The notes under the pieces were generated by a model that saw only the letters and a list, made by a program, of their open reading frames with translations, searched no databases and was not told the DNA's origin. A stretch of DNA of 64,000 nucleotides from VRUE01 sp963720805 (lineage in GTDB: Bacteria > Actinomycetota > Thermoleophilia > Solirubrobacterales > 70-9): positions 310,001-374,000 of the forward strand of contig CAVRGT010000006.1 of assembly GCA_963720805.1 (NCBI GenBank), in the 5' to 3' direction. Made by a program: the position numbers and the translations under genes. Positions 48,097 to 56,740 of this stretch are shown piece by piece (position 1 is the first letter of the stretch; each line of letters begins with the position of its first letter).

Positions 48097-49719
48097 ATGC
48101 AAAGCTCAACCGACATCTCCCTCGACAGCACCTTCCCTGCTGCTGAATCACGTCGTGGTGCCCTGGTCCAGGACCGGCCAACACTGGGCAGCCTGCCGCG
48201 CGCTCGTCGAGGCTTCGGCTGGTGGTTGGCACCTGCCGTGGATCTCGTCTCCTCCTCGGTTGCGCTGCTCGCCGTCGCCCTCATTGCCGGTGTCGGGGTC
48301 TTTCCGGCGCTTCCGGTTGCCCCGCTGCTGTTGGTCGGGCTCTATGGCGTGCTCGGCGTCTATGGCTCCAACGCCGCAAAGAACGGGCTCGGTACGGAGG
48401 ATGGGATGGCCTGGCCGGTGATCCGCCTGCTGATGGCGGCCGTGTTCGCCTGGTCTGCCTCTCTCCTCACACCGCTCGACGGCTCCGGCCAGCTGGCACT
48501 GCTGGCGGCCTTCGCGGTGCTCGACACAGCAGGGCGCTCCCTCACAACCCCACTGCTCAAACGCCTCGACAGCGCCGAGCGCTGGGTCTTGGTCGGCGAC
48601 GATGCCACCGCCGAACGCCTCAAGGCCTTCGAGCCGCTGCGCGCTTACGCCACGGTCGTCTGCACCGTCGCCCCCTTCGAGGACCGCTCCAACCCGGCCG
48701 ACCGAGTCGCCGCCCTGGAGATCGTCGACCGCTACCGCGCCGACCGCGTGGTGATCGGCTCCCAGCACGCCGACGACGAGAGTCTGCTCGACCTGGTCCG
48801 TGCCTTCAAGTCGATCGGGGTCCCGGTCAGCCTCTTGCCTCGCCCGCTCGACCTGCTCGAGGCGCCCGCGGCAACGCCCAACCAGGTCGGTGGAGTACCC
48901 CTGATCGAGGTCGAGGCGCTGGCGGTACGCGACGCCGTGCCTTACGCCGGCCCCGATCGCCGCAGTACCCGCAAAACCAAAGTCAGCGTCGTCGTCCCGG
49001 CGATGAACGAGGAGCAGAACATCGGCCACGTGCTGAGCGAACTCCCCGAGGGCCTGCACGAGGTCATTCTGGTCGACGGTAACTCCAAGGACGAAACGAT
49101 CGCCGCCGCGCGTCAGGCCTATCCCGAGATCCGCGTACTGAGCCAGAGCGGCCGCGGCAAGGGAGACGCCTTCCGCACCGCTTTCGCCGCCGTCACCGGC
49201 AATCTCGTCGTCATGCTCGACGCCGATGGATCCGCTGTCCCCGCCGAGATCCCCCGCTTCGTCGAGGCGCTCGAGGCGGGCGCCGACTTCGCCAAGGGCT
49301 CGCGCTACCTCGAGGGAGGTGGCAGCGCCGACATCACCGGCCTACGCAGCCTCGGCAACAAGGTGCTCAGCGGCTCCGCCAACCTCCTGCACGGCACCCA
49401 CTTCACCGATCTCTGTTACGGCTACAACGCTTTCTGGGCTCGCTGCCTGCCCTTCATCGCGCTCGACGTGCCCGGCTTCGAGGTCGAGACCCTGATCAAC
49501 CTCCGCATCGCCTCGGCCGGGATGAAGATCACCGAGGTGCCCAGCTACGAGGCCGACCGGATCTCCGGTGAGAGCAACCTGAAGACCTTCCGCGACGGCT
49601 TCCGGGTGCTGGGGACGATCATCGGCGAGGCCCGCAGGCGTCGTTCGATCCAGCACGGACATCACCCCGTCGCCTCGAAGCACGAGGCCCAGCGGGCCGA
49701 GACGGCTTCGGCCGGCTGA
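48097..49719 (+). CDS. Membrane glycosyltransferase: CoA-binding-like N-terminus fused to GT2
   Basis: A 540-residue protein of unusual make-up. Residues about 40-150 contain four membrane helices, and 160-260 a Rossmann-like domain (RWVLVGDDATAERLKAF, YRADRVVIGSQHADDESLLDLVRAFKSIGVPVSLLPR), which together equal the N-terminal half of polyprenyl-phosphate glycosylphosphotransferases (WcaJ/PssY type). The catalytic C-terminal half of that family is missing; instead a GT2 domain follows (VSVVVPAMNEEQNIGHVLSELP, VDGNSKDET, MLDADGSAVP), like dolichol-phosphate mannose synthase. It probably makes or extends a polyprenyl-linked sugar at the membrane, as first gene of the exopolysaccharide cluster. 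Confidence 0.85.
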   Translation: MQSSTDISLDSTFPAAESRRGALVQDRPTLGSLPRARRGFGWWLAPAVDLVSSSVALLAVALIAGVGVFPALPVAPLLLVGLYGVLGVYGSNAAKNGLGTEDGMAWPVIRLLMAAVFAWSASLLTPLDGSGQLALLAAFAVLDTAGRSLTTPLLKRLDSAERWVLVGDDATAERLKAFEPLRAYATVVCTVAPFEDRSNPADRVAALEIVDRYRADRVVIGSQHADDESLLDLVRAFKSIGVPVSLLPRPLDLLEAPAATPNQVGGVPLIEVEALAVRDAVPYAGPDRRSTRKTKVSVVVPAMNEEQNIGHVLSELPEGLHEVILVDGNSKDETIAAARQAYPEIRVLSQSGRGKGDAFRTAFAAVTGNLVVMLDADGSAVPAEIPRFVEALEAGADFAKGSRYLEGGGSADITGLRSLGNKVLSGSANLLHGTHFTDLCYGYNAFWARCLPFIALDVPGFEVETLINLRIASAGMKITEVPSYEADRISGESNLKTFRDGFRVLGTIIGEARRRRSIQHGHHPVASKHEAQRAETASAG

Positions 49720-49777
49720 CGTCCGACAAGCGCCCGCACGGGAAACGGCAAGCCGCCGCCGAACGTCTTCGCACAAG

Positions 49778-50752
49778 GTGACCCGCGCAGAGCACAACAC
49801 GATCTCGGTCCTGGTCCCCGCCTGGAACTCGAAGCGCCGCGATGAACTATCGGCGTGCCTGGCGGCGATCGAGCGGCAGACGCTGCCGCCGACCGAGGTG
49901 ATCGCGGTGATCGACCACAACCCCGAGCTGCTCGACTGGGTCAATGGCGCCTTCCCCCAGGTAACAGCCGTTGCCAACGCCCACGAGCAGGGTGTCGTCG
50001 GCGCCCGCAACACCGGCGTCGAGCTGGCGAAGGGGGAGATCGTCGTGCTCACCGACGACGACACCGAGGCCGAGCCGACCTGGCTCGAGGGCCTCGAGTC
50101 CTGCTTCGCCGACCCCGACGTGGTCGGCGTCACAGGCGAGCTCCTGCCAAGCTGGAGCGGCACCGAACCGGCCTGGTTCCCGCGCGAGTTCTACTGGGTC
50201 TTTGGCTGCAGCTACGCCGGCCTGCCGACCGAGGTGGCACCGGTGCGCAACCCGATCGCCGCCAACATGGCGGTGCGGCGCTGGGCGCTGCAGGAGATCG
50301 GCGGCTTTCGCCAGGGAGTGCAGCCGCGACAGATCCGCCATCGCGGCGCCGTCGTCGCCGGTGGCCACGCGCTCGAGGACACCGAGCTGGGCATCCGCAT
50401 CGGTCGCCAATGGCCACAGATGAAGTGGCTCTACCAGCCCAACGCAACCGTTCACCACCGGGTCAACGAGGAGCAGGCGACGCTCGGCTACCTGCTGCGG
50501 CGCAGCTTCGAGGAGGGCGCCAGCAAGGCCGAGCTGGCCAAGGCGATGGGCGCCGAGGACGGCCTTGAGTCCGAGCGCCGCCACCTGCTGGTGACGATTC
50601 CCCGCGGCGTTCTGGCCGGCTTCGGAGACCTGCTGCGCGGCAGGCCCTCCGGACTCGGCCGCATGACGGCGATCGTGCTCGGCATTGGCGCCGCCGCGAT
50701 CGGCTACATCGGAGCCTCGCTGGCGGGAATCCTGGGTGGACCGCGAAAATGA
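49778..50752 (+). CDS. Family 2 glycosyltransferase with C-terminal membrane helix
   Basis: A 324-residue GT-A enzyme. ISVLVPAWNSKRRDELSACLAAIERQTLPP is the nucleotide-binding opening, VLTDDDTEAEPTWL gives the DxD-type metal site, and RNPIAANMAVRRWALQEIGGF and EDTELGIRI (the ED acceptor-base motif) complete the GT2 pattern. A membrane helix (MTAIVLGIGAAAIGYIGASLAG) lies at the C-terminus. The start is a GTG. Its stop overlaps the next ATG (ATGA), beginning a run of six genes with 4-base overlaps, which signals a tightly coupled operon. Confidence 0.9.
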   Translation: MTRAEHNTISVLVPAWNSKRRDELSACLAAIERQTLPPTEVIAVIDHNPELLDWVNGAFPQVTAVANAHEQGVVGARNTGVELAKGEIVVLTDDDTEAEPTWLEGLESCFADPDVVGVTGELLPSWSGTEPAWFPREFYWVFGCSYAGLPTEVAPVRNPIAANMAVRRWALQEIGGFRQGVQPRQIRHRGAVVAGGHALEDTELGIRIGRQWPQMKWLYQPNATVHHRVNEEQATLGYLLRRSFEEGASKAELAKAMGAEDGLESERRHLLVTIPRGVLAGFGDLLRGRPSGLGRMTAIVLGIGAAAIGYIGASLAGILGGPRK

Positions 50753-53358
50753 GCGACCCGACGAGCACCCCGGCCGTCCCGGATTCGCCCGACTTCGCGC
50801 CGGTGCAGATCGTCGAGATCGAGATCGGTGCGGCGCTGCCCAAACTCGTGCCGGGCACCGGCGAGAGCGGCCGCCGCTACGGCTCCGCCCTCTGCCTGAT
50901 CCGCCTGCACGGCGAACCGCTGGGGATGATCGAGGTCGACCTCCCCGCCGACGGCCTTGACCCGGCGCGGCTGGCGGAGCTGATCGAGGCGGAGCTGGCC
51001 GCCGCGATCGAGGCCCACCTGACCGAGAACGGAATGGAGCAGCAGCCGTTGGGGGTTGGCGGCATCGAGGGTCCCGATCGACCGCCTTGCCTGCGGGCCC
51101 GCCAAGAGTTCCTCGCCCGGGCGCCGCGGATCTCGGTCGTGATCCCGACCCGGGACCGGCCTCAGCGCGCCGCCGAGGCGATCGCCTCCGTGCTCGCCTG
51201 CGACTACCCGGCCGACCGCTTCGAGGTGATCCTGGTCGACAACCGCCCCGACGCCGCCGAGGACACCGCCGGCGCAGTCACCGGCACCCTCGCCGACAAG
51301 CGGGTGCGGGTCCTCCACGAGCCCGTCCCCGGCGGCGCCAACGCGCGCAACACGGGGCTGGCCCACGCCGCGCACGAGATCGTCGCCTTCACCGACGACG
51401 ACGTGGTCGCCGACCGCGACTGGCTGCTGACGATCGCCAGGGGCTTCGACGGGGCGCCGGGAGTTGGCGCCGTCTCCGGCCTGGTCGCGCCGCTGGAAAT
51501 GGAGACCCAGGCGCAGGTCTGGTTTGAGGGCTACGCCCGTTTCTCGGGTCGTTTTCACCGTCGCGCCTACGACCTCGGCCCCAACCGGCCCAAGGACGAT
51601 CCGCTCTTCCCCTTCGACATCGGCGTGCTCGGCACCGGCGCCAACATGGCCTTCCGGGTCGAGGCGCTTCGCGAAGCCGGCGCCCTCGATCCAGCCTTCA
51701 ACACCAAGGCGTTGCCCAACGGCACCGACGTCGAGGCCCTGCTGCGGGTGATGCTGCACGGCTGGACCATCGTCCACGACCCCGGCGCGATCGTCCAGCA
51801 CGCCCACCAGCGCGAGTACCACCAGCTCGAGCGCCGGGTCTACGGCTACGGGCTCGGCCTCACCGCGGTGCTGGCCAAGTCGCTGCTGCACAACCCGAAG
51901 CTGGTGCCTGAGCTGATCCGCAAGCTGCCCCGCGGCCTTGCCTTTGCGATCTCCCCCGCCTCGGCCAAGAACGCCGAGAAGAAGGATGATTTCCCGGCCG
52001 AGCTGACCCGGTTGGAGCTGCGCGGAATGCTGCGCGGGCCCTGGGCATATGCCCGCGGACGGCGCGAGGCGAAGCGGGCGCGGCGCGGCCGCGAGCAAGC
52101 GACGACGCCGGAGAAGCGCGGCCTGCGGGTGCTGCTCGTCACCGACTCCTACCCACCCTTGGTCGGCGGCGCCACCTTCTGGTCACAGCAGGTCGCCCGC
52201 CAGATGAGCGAGCGTGGCCACACGGTAACCCTGGCGACGACCTGGCAGCCGGACACCCCCGCCACCGAGATGGACGGCGAGGTGGCCGTGCACCGGCTGC
52301 GCGACCTGACCAGCCGCATCCCGGGGATCTCGGCCGACCCTTACCGCCACAACCCGCCGCCCTTCCCCGACCCCGAGGCGGTCCTGCGCCTGCGCCGCCT
52401 GATCAAGCGCACCAAGCCCGACCTCGTTCACTCCTACGGTTGGCTGACCCACTCGGTCGCCGCCGCCCTGCTCGGCAGCGACGTGCCGCTTTTGGTCTCC
52501 ACCCAGGACTACGGCAACATCTGCGCCCTGCGGACGCTGTTTCGTCACGGCGAGATCTGCGAGGGCGCCGCGCCGGCCAAGTGCCTGGAGTGCGCCGGCT
52601 CCAACTACGGCACCGTCAAGGGGGCGGTCGCGGTCGCCGGGATCTTCGGCTCACACCCGCTGCTGCGCCGCAAGGTGACGCGGATCCACAGCATCAGCCG
52701 CTACGTGGCAAATGCGATCGAGCGCGATCTGCGAGCACCGGCGCCGATCGAGATCGTGCCCAACTTCGGCGAGGACCTCTCCGGGGCGCCGGTCGACGAG
52801 GAGATCCTCGCTCAATTGCCGGCGGAGCCATTCATCTTCTTCGTCGGCGCCCTGCGCGCCGTCAAGGGGATCGTCGAGCTCTGCGATGCCTATCAGCAGC
52901 TCGACTCTCCCCCGCCTTTGGTCCTGGCCGGGCCGCTTGCACCCGACACGCCGGAGGAGTTCCCCGCCGGGGTCACCGTGCTGACCAGCGTCCCCCACCC
53001 GACCGTGATGGCGGCCTGGGATCGAGCTTTGTTTGGCGTCTTCCCCTCGAAGTGGCCCGAGCCGCTGGGCAACGTGGTCTATGAGGCGATGAGCAAGGGG
53101 CGGGCTGTCATCGGCACCCGCCCCGGCGGGCACGAGGACATGATCGAGGAGGGCCAGAGCGGCCTCCTGGTCGATGCCGGGGACGTCGAGCAGCTGCGCG
53201 AGGCGATGGCACGGCTGAGCGGCGACGCGGCGCTGCGCGAGCGCCTCGGCGAGCGTGCCAGGGAGCGTTCGCGGGCCTTCACCGAGGAGGCGGTGCTGCC
53301 GCAGCTGGCGCGACTGTATGAGGAGACGGCGGGGGTGCGGGCGGGGAGTCCCCCTTGA
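50749..53358 (+). CDS. Bifunctional glycosyltransferase (GT2-GT4), copy 1
   Basis: An 869-residue two-enzyme protein. Residues 1-115 form an unrecognised domain (IEIGAALPKL, LCLIRLHGEPLGMIEVDLPADGLDP). Residues about 122-400 are a GT2 domain (ISVVIPTRDRPQRAAEAIASVL, FTDDDVVADRDW). Residues about 460-865 are a GT4 domain (VLLVTDSYPPLVGGATFWSQQVARQM, VGALRAVKGIVELCDAY, FPSKWPEPLGNVVYEAMSKGRAVIGTRPGGHEDMI with the EX7E motif). A Cys cluster, CEGAAPAKCLEC, may bind zinc. The last 985 bases (52361-53345) read identically to the next gene. It probably adds two successive sugars to the repeat unit. Confidence 0.9.
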   Translation: MSDPTSTPAVPDSPDFAPVQIVEIEIGAALPKLVPGTGESGRRYGSALCLIRLHGEPLGMIEVDLPADGLDPARLAELIEAELAAAIEAHLTENGMEQQPLGVGGIEGPDRPPCLRARQEFLARAPRISVVIPTRDRPQRAAEAIASVLACDYPADRFEVILVDNRPDAAEDTAGAVTGTLADKRVRVLHEPVPGGANARNTGLAHAAHEIVAFTDDDVVADRDWLLTIARGFDGAPGVGAVSGLVAPLEMETQAQVWFEGYARFSGRFHRRAYDLGPNRPKDDPLFPFDIGVLGTGANMAFRVEALREAGALDPAFNTKALPNGTDVEALLRVMLHGWTIVHDPGAIVQHAHQREYHQLERRVYGYGLGLTAVLAKSLLHNPKLVPELIRKLPRGLAFAISPASAKNAEKKDDFPAELTRLELRGMLRGPWAYARGRREAKRARRGREQATTPEKRGLRVLLVTDSYPPLVGGATFWSQQVARQMSERGHTVTLATTWQPDTPATEMDGEVAVHRLRDLTSRIPGISADPYRHNPPPFPDPEAVLRLRRLIKRTKPDLVHSYGWLTHSVAAALLGSDVPLLVSTQDYGNICALRTLFRHGEICEGAAPAKCLECAGSNYGTVKGAVAVAGIFGSHPLLRRKVTRIHSISRYVANAIERDLRAPAPIEIVPNFGEDLSGAPVDEEILAQLPAEPFIFFVGALRAVKGIVELCDAYQQLDSPPPLVLAGPLAPDTPEEFPAGVTVLTSVPHPTVMAAWDRALFGVFPSKWPEPLGNVVYEAMSKGRAVIGTRPGGHEDMIEEGQSGLLVDAGDVEQLREAMARLSGDAALRERLGERARERSRAFTEEAVLPQLARLYEETAGVRAGSPP
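52361..53345 (+). repeat. 985-bp direct repeat, copy 1
   Basis: This stretch of the GT4 domain reads the same, base for base where I compared it, as 54973-55957, at a constant offset of 2612 bases. Sequence upstream is clearly diverged, apart from a shorter identical block near 52161-52222. Confidence 0.88.
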
Positions 53359-55991
53359 TGGCCCCGAGCCCAGGTCCCGCCGAGCATCCGACGCACCAGT
53401 TCGCCCCGCTGCGGTCGCTCGACCTCGAGCTCGGCGAGAAGCTGCCGCGCATCACCGCCGATGACGGCTCTGGGACCACCTACGCGGCAACGCTCTGTCT
53501 GGTGCGACTACACGGCGAGCCGCTCGGCTCGCTGCAGGTCGAGCTGCCCGGCGACGGCCTCGACCCGGCCGACCTGGTGCGCCTGGTGCAGGCAGAGCTC
53601 GGCGGTGAGATCGCCGCCCACCTGCGTCGCGACGGCCTCGACCCCGCCTGCGAGCTGACCCCCGAGGGCATCGACAGCCCCGGGTCGCCCCGATGCCGGA
53701 CCGATCGCGAGCGCTCCCTCGCCACGGCACCCGAGGTCTCCGTGGTGATTCCAACCCGCAACCGCCCCGCTTCGGCGCTGAGCACCGTGCGCACGGTGCT
53801 GCGCTCGCGATACCCGAGCAACCGCTTCGAGGTGATCCTCGTCGACAACGCCTCCGGGGCCGACGCCGTGGTCAAGCTGCCCGGCGATCTTGACGGCCCC
53901 GCACCGGTGAAGCTGGTGCGCGAACCCGCCCCGGGCGGCTCCAACGCCCGCAACGCGGGCCTGCGCGCCGCCGGCGGCGAGATCGTCGCCTTCGCCGACG
54001 ACGACGTCGAGGTCGACGAGGAATGGCTGCTCTCGCTGGTTTGCGCCTTCGAGCGCGGCGAGCGGGTGGCCGGCGCCGCCGGGATCACCATGCCGCGCGA
54101 GCTCGAGACCCCGGCCCAGCTCTGGTTCGAGGGCCTTGCCGGCGGGCGACGCGGCTTCGAGCCGCTGGTGCTCGACCCGGAGAACCCGCCACCGCAGAAG
54201 CCACTCTTCCCCTTCACGATCGGCGACCTGGGCAGCGGCGAGAACATGGCCTTCCGTCGCCAAGCCCTGATCGCCGTCGGCGGCTTCGACCCGGCGCTCG
54301 GCTCGGCGACACCGGCGCTCGGCGGCGAGGACGTCGAGGCGATGCTGCGAATTCTGCTGGCCGGCAACCAGGTCGTCTACGAGCCGACCGCGGTCGTCTG
54401 GCACAACCATCCCCGCGAGTACGGACAGCTGCGACGGCGGGCGCGCGGCTACGGCGTCGGACTGACGGCGACCCTGACCAAGGCCGTGACCGAGAACCCA
54501 CGCCTACTGCCCCACCTGGTCCGCAAGCTGCCCACCGGAATCGCCTACACGCTCTCATCGGGATCGGCGAAGAACCTCGACAAGGCGACCGACTACCCGG
54601 CCGAGCTGACCCGCCTCGAGCTGCGCGGCATGCTCGACGGGCCGCTAGCCTACGCGCGCGGGCGCCGCGCGGCGAGACGGCTGGGTCGAAGCGCGGCGAG
54701 GAACGGGAGCAAGGGGCTGCGGATGCTGCTGGTCACCGACACCTACCCGATGCAGGTCGGGGGCGAGGCATTGGTCGGCGGCGCCACCTTCTGGTCACAG
54801 CAGGTCGCCCGCCAGATGAGCGAGCGTGGCCACACCGTCGACGTTGCGACGACCTGGCAGCCCGGCGCGCCCGCGCGAGAAACCGACGGTGAGGTCAGCG
54901 TGTGCCGATTGCGCGATCTGACCAGCCGCATACCGGGAATCTCCGCCGACCCCTACAAGCACAATCCCCCCTCCTTCCCCGACCCCGAGGCGGTCCTGCG
55001 CCTGCGCCGCCTGATCAAGCGCACCAAGCCCGACCTCGTTCACTCCTACGGTTGGCTGACCCACTCGGTCGCCGCCGCCCTGCTCGGCAGCGACGTGCCG
55101 CTTTTGGTCTCCACCCAGGACTACGGCAACATCTGCGCCCTGCGGACGCTGTTTCGTCACGGCGAGATCTGCGAGGGCGCCGCGCCGGCCAAGTGCCTGG
55201 AGTGCGCCGGCTCCAACTACGGCACCGTCAAGGGGGCGGTCGCGGTCGCCGGGATCTTCGGCTCACACCCGCTGCTGCGCCGCAAGGTGACGCGGATCCA
55301 CAGCATCAGCCGCTACGTGGCAAATGCGATCGAGCGCGATCTGCGAGCACCGGCGCCGATCGAGATCGTGCCCAACTTCGGCGAGGACCTCTCCGGGGCG
55401 CCGGTCGACGAGGAGATCCTCGCTCAATTGCCGGCGGAGCCATTCATCTTCTTCGTCGGCGCCCTGCGCGCCGTCAAGGGGATCGTCGAGCTCTGCGATG
55501 CCTATCAGCAGCTCGACTCTCCCCCGCCTTTGGTCCTGGCCGGGCCGCTTGCACCCGACACGCCGGAGGAGTTCCCCGCCGGGGTCACCGTGCTGACCAG
55601 CGTCCCCCACCCGACCGTGATGGCGGCCTGGGATCGAGCTTTGTTTGGCGTCTTCCCCTCGAAGTGGCCCGAGCCGCTGGGCAACGTGGTCTATGAGGCG
55701 ATGAGCAAGGGGCGGGCTGTCATCGGCACCCGCCCCGGCGGGCACGAGGACATGATCGAGGAGGGCCAGAGCGGCCTCCTGGTCGATGCCGGGGACGTCG
55801 AGCAGCTGCGCGAGGCGATGGCACGGCTGAGCGGCGACGCGGCGCTGCGCGAGCGCCTCGGCGAGCGTGCCAGGGAGCGTTCGCGGGCCTTCACCGAGGA
55901 GGCGGTGCTGCCGCAGCTGGCGCGACTGTATGAGGAGACGGCGGGGGTGCGGGCGGGAACTGCGTCCGCAAGCGCGAACATGACTGCATGA
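53355..55991 (+). CDS. Bifunctional glycosyltransferase (GT2-GT4), copy 2
   Basis: An 878-residue paralogue of the preceding gene with the same order: N-terminal RLHGEPLGSLQVELPGDGLDP domain, GT2 (VSVVIPTRNRPASALSTVRTVL, FADDDVEVDEEW) and GT4. The GT2 halves of the two proteins are recognisably related but differ at many positions. The GT4 halves are identical over about 328 residues and differ only before DPEAVLRLRRL and in the last ten residues (TASASANMTA here). So one sugar-adding activity is shared and the other diverged. Overlaps of 4 bases join it to both neighbours. Confidence 0.9.
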   Translation: MMAPSPGPAEHPTHQFAPLRSLDLELGEKLPRITADDGSGTTYAATLCLVRLHGEPLGSLQVELPGDGLDPADLVRLVQAELGGEIAAHLRRDGLDPACELTPEGIDSPGSPRCRTDRERSLATAPEVSVVIPTRNRPASALSTVRTVLRSRYPSNRFEVILVDNASGADAVVKLPGDLDGPAPVKLVREPAPGGSNARNAGLRAAGGEIVAFADDDVEVDEEWLLSLVCAFERGERVAGAAGITMPRELETPAQLWFEGLAGGRRGFEPLVLDPENPPPQKPLFPFTIGDLGSGENMAFRRQALIAVGGFDPALGSATPALGGEDVEAMLRILLAGNQVVYEPTAVVWHNHPREYGQLRRRARGYGVGLTATLTKAVTENPRLLPHLVRKLPTGIAYTLSSGSAKNLDKATDYPAELTRLELRGMLDGPLAYARGRRAARRLGRSAARNGSKGLRMLLVTDTYPMQVGGEALVGGATFWSQQVARQMSERGHTVDVATTWQPGAPARETDGEVSVCRLRDLTSRIPGISADPYKHNPPSFPDPEAVLRLRRLIKRTKPDLVHSYGWLTHSVAAALLGSDVPLLVSTQDYGNICALRTLFRHGEICEGAAPAKCLECAGSNYGTVKGAVAVAGIFGSHPLLRRKVTRIHSISRYVANAIERDLRAPAPIEIVPNFGEDLSGAPVDEEILAQLPAEPFIFFVGALRAVKGIVELCDAYQQLDSPPPLVLAGPLAPDTPEEFPAGVTVLTSVPHPTVMAAWDRALFGVFPSKWPEPLGNVVYEAMSKGRAVIGTRPGGHEDMIEEGQSGLLVDAGDVEQLREAMARLSGDAALRERLGERARERSRAFTEEAVLPQLARLYEETAGVRAGTASASANMTA
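54973..55957 (+). repeat. 985-bp direct repeat, copy 2
   Basis: Partner of 52361-53345. The identity ends abruptly at both sides inside coding sequence (T versus C before it, A versus G after it), as expected for a gene-conversion tract. Confidence 0.88.
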
Positions 55992-56740
55992 GACGTGACC
56001 TGGCGCTGGTCTCAGCGCTCGCCCTCGCGGCACTCGTCGTTGCCCTGGTGGGAACTGTCACCTGGCTCAGCGCCGCCCTGCTGCTGCCGCTGGTCCTCTT
56101 CCTGCCCGGCTACGCGCTCGCTGCCGGCTTCTTCGCACCGCGTTCCGTCGGCCGGATCGAGCGCGGCATCTACGCCGTCGCCCTCAGCATTTCGGTCGTC
56201 GCCGTCGGCGGCCTGCTGCTTCAGCTGGTGTTCGATCTTGGTCGCAACCTCTGGGTCGTCTTCCTGGTCGCGGTCACGCTCGCCGCCGCGCTGCGCGCCC
56301 ACCGTCGCTACCCGGTCCAACCAATCGGCTGGCCGGCGGGCATCTCGCCCGCGCTGCCGGTTGCGATCCTCGCCTTCGCGATCGCCGCCGTGATCGCGGC
56401 CCTGGCGATCGCCTCCGCGGGCAGCGGCCTGCGCGAGGCACAAGCAAAGATCCGCTTCACCGACTTCTGGCTGGTGCCCGCGGGCGCCGGCGCTCATGTC
56501 CCCGGCAAAGGGGCGCTGGAAGTCGGCCTGCGCAGCCACGAGGGACATCCGGCCCGGTTCGGCCTGCGGCTCTCGCGCGAGGACCAGGTGCTCTTCAGCC
56601 GCAACCTGACGCTTCGCGCCGGTGAGACCTGGCAACGTTCCCTTGCGGTAGCCAAGGCGCCACGCGGCGTCCCGGTAGTCGCCGTTCTGACCCGAGAAGG
56701 CAAGCGCTACCGCAAACTCAACCTGGTGCCGCCGGGATGA
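55988..56740 (+). CDS. DUF1616-like membrane protein
   Basis: A 250-residue protein with about four or five hydrophobic helices in the first 145 residues (LALVSALALAALVVALVGTVTW, LLLPLVLFLPGYALAAGFF, with the LFLPGYAL motif typical of DUF1616), then an extracytoplasmic beta domain (LEVGLRSHEGHPARFGLRLSREDQVLF). Members of this family often lie in archaeal and actinobacterial polysaccharide loci; the role is unknown. Starts on ATGA shared with the previous stop. Confidence 0.78.
   Translation: MRRDLALVSALALAALVVALVGTVTWLSAALLLPLVLFLPGYALAAGFFAPRSVGRIERGIYAVALSISVVAVGGLLLQLVFDLGRNLWVVFLVAVTLAAALRAHRRYPVQPIGWPAGISPALPVAILAFAIAAVIAALAIASAGSGLREAQAKIRFTDFWLVPAGAGAHVPGKGALEVGLRSHEGHPARFGLRLSREDQVLFSRNLTLRAGETWQRSLAVAKAPRGVPVVAVLTREGKRYRKLNLVPPG

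Noticed and set aside
52361..55957. The identical 985 bases as a mobile element
   Set aside because: They lie wholly inside homologous coding frames at equal positions, have no terminal repeats and no transposase. Duplication with gene conversion explains them better.
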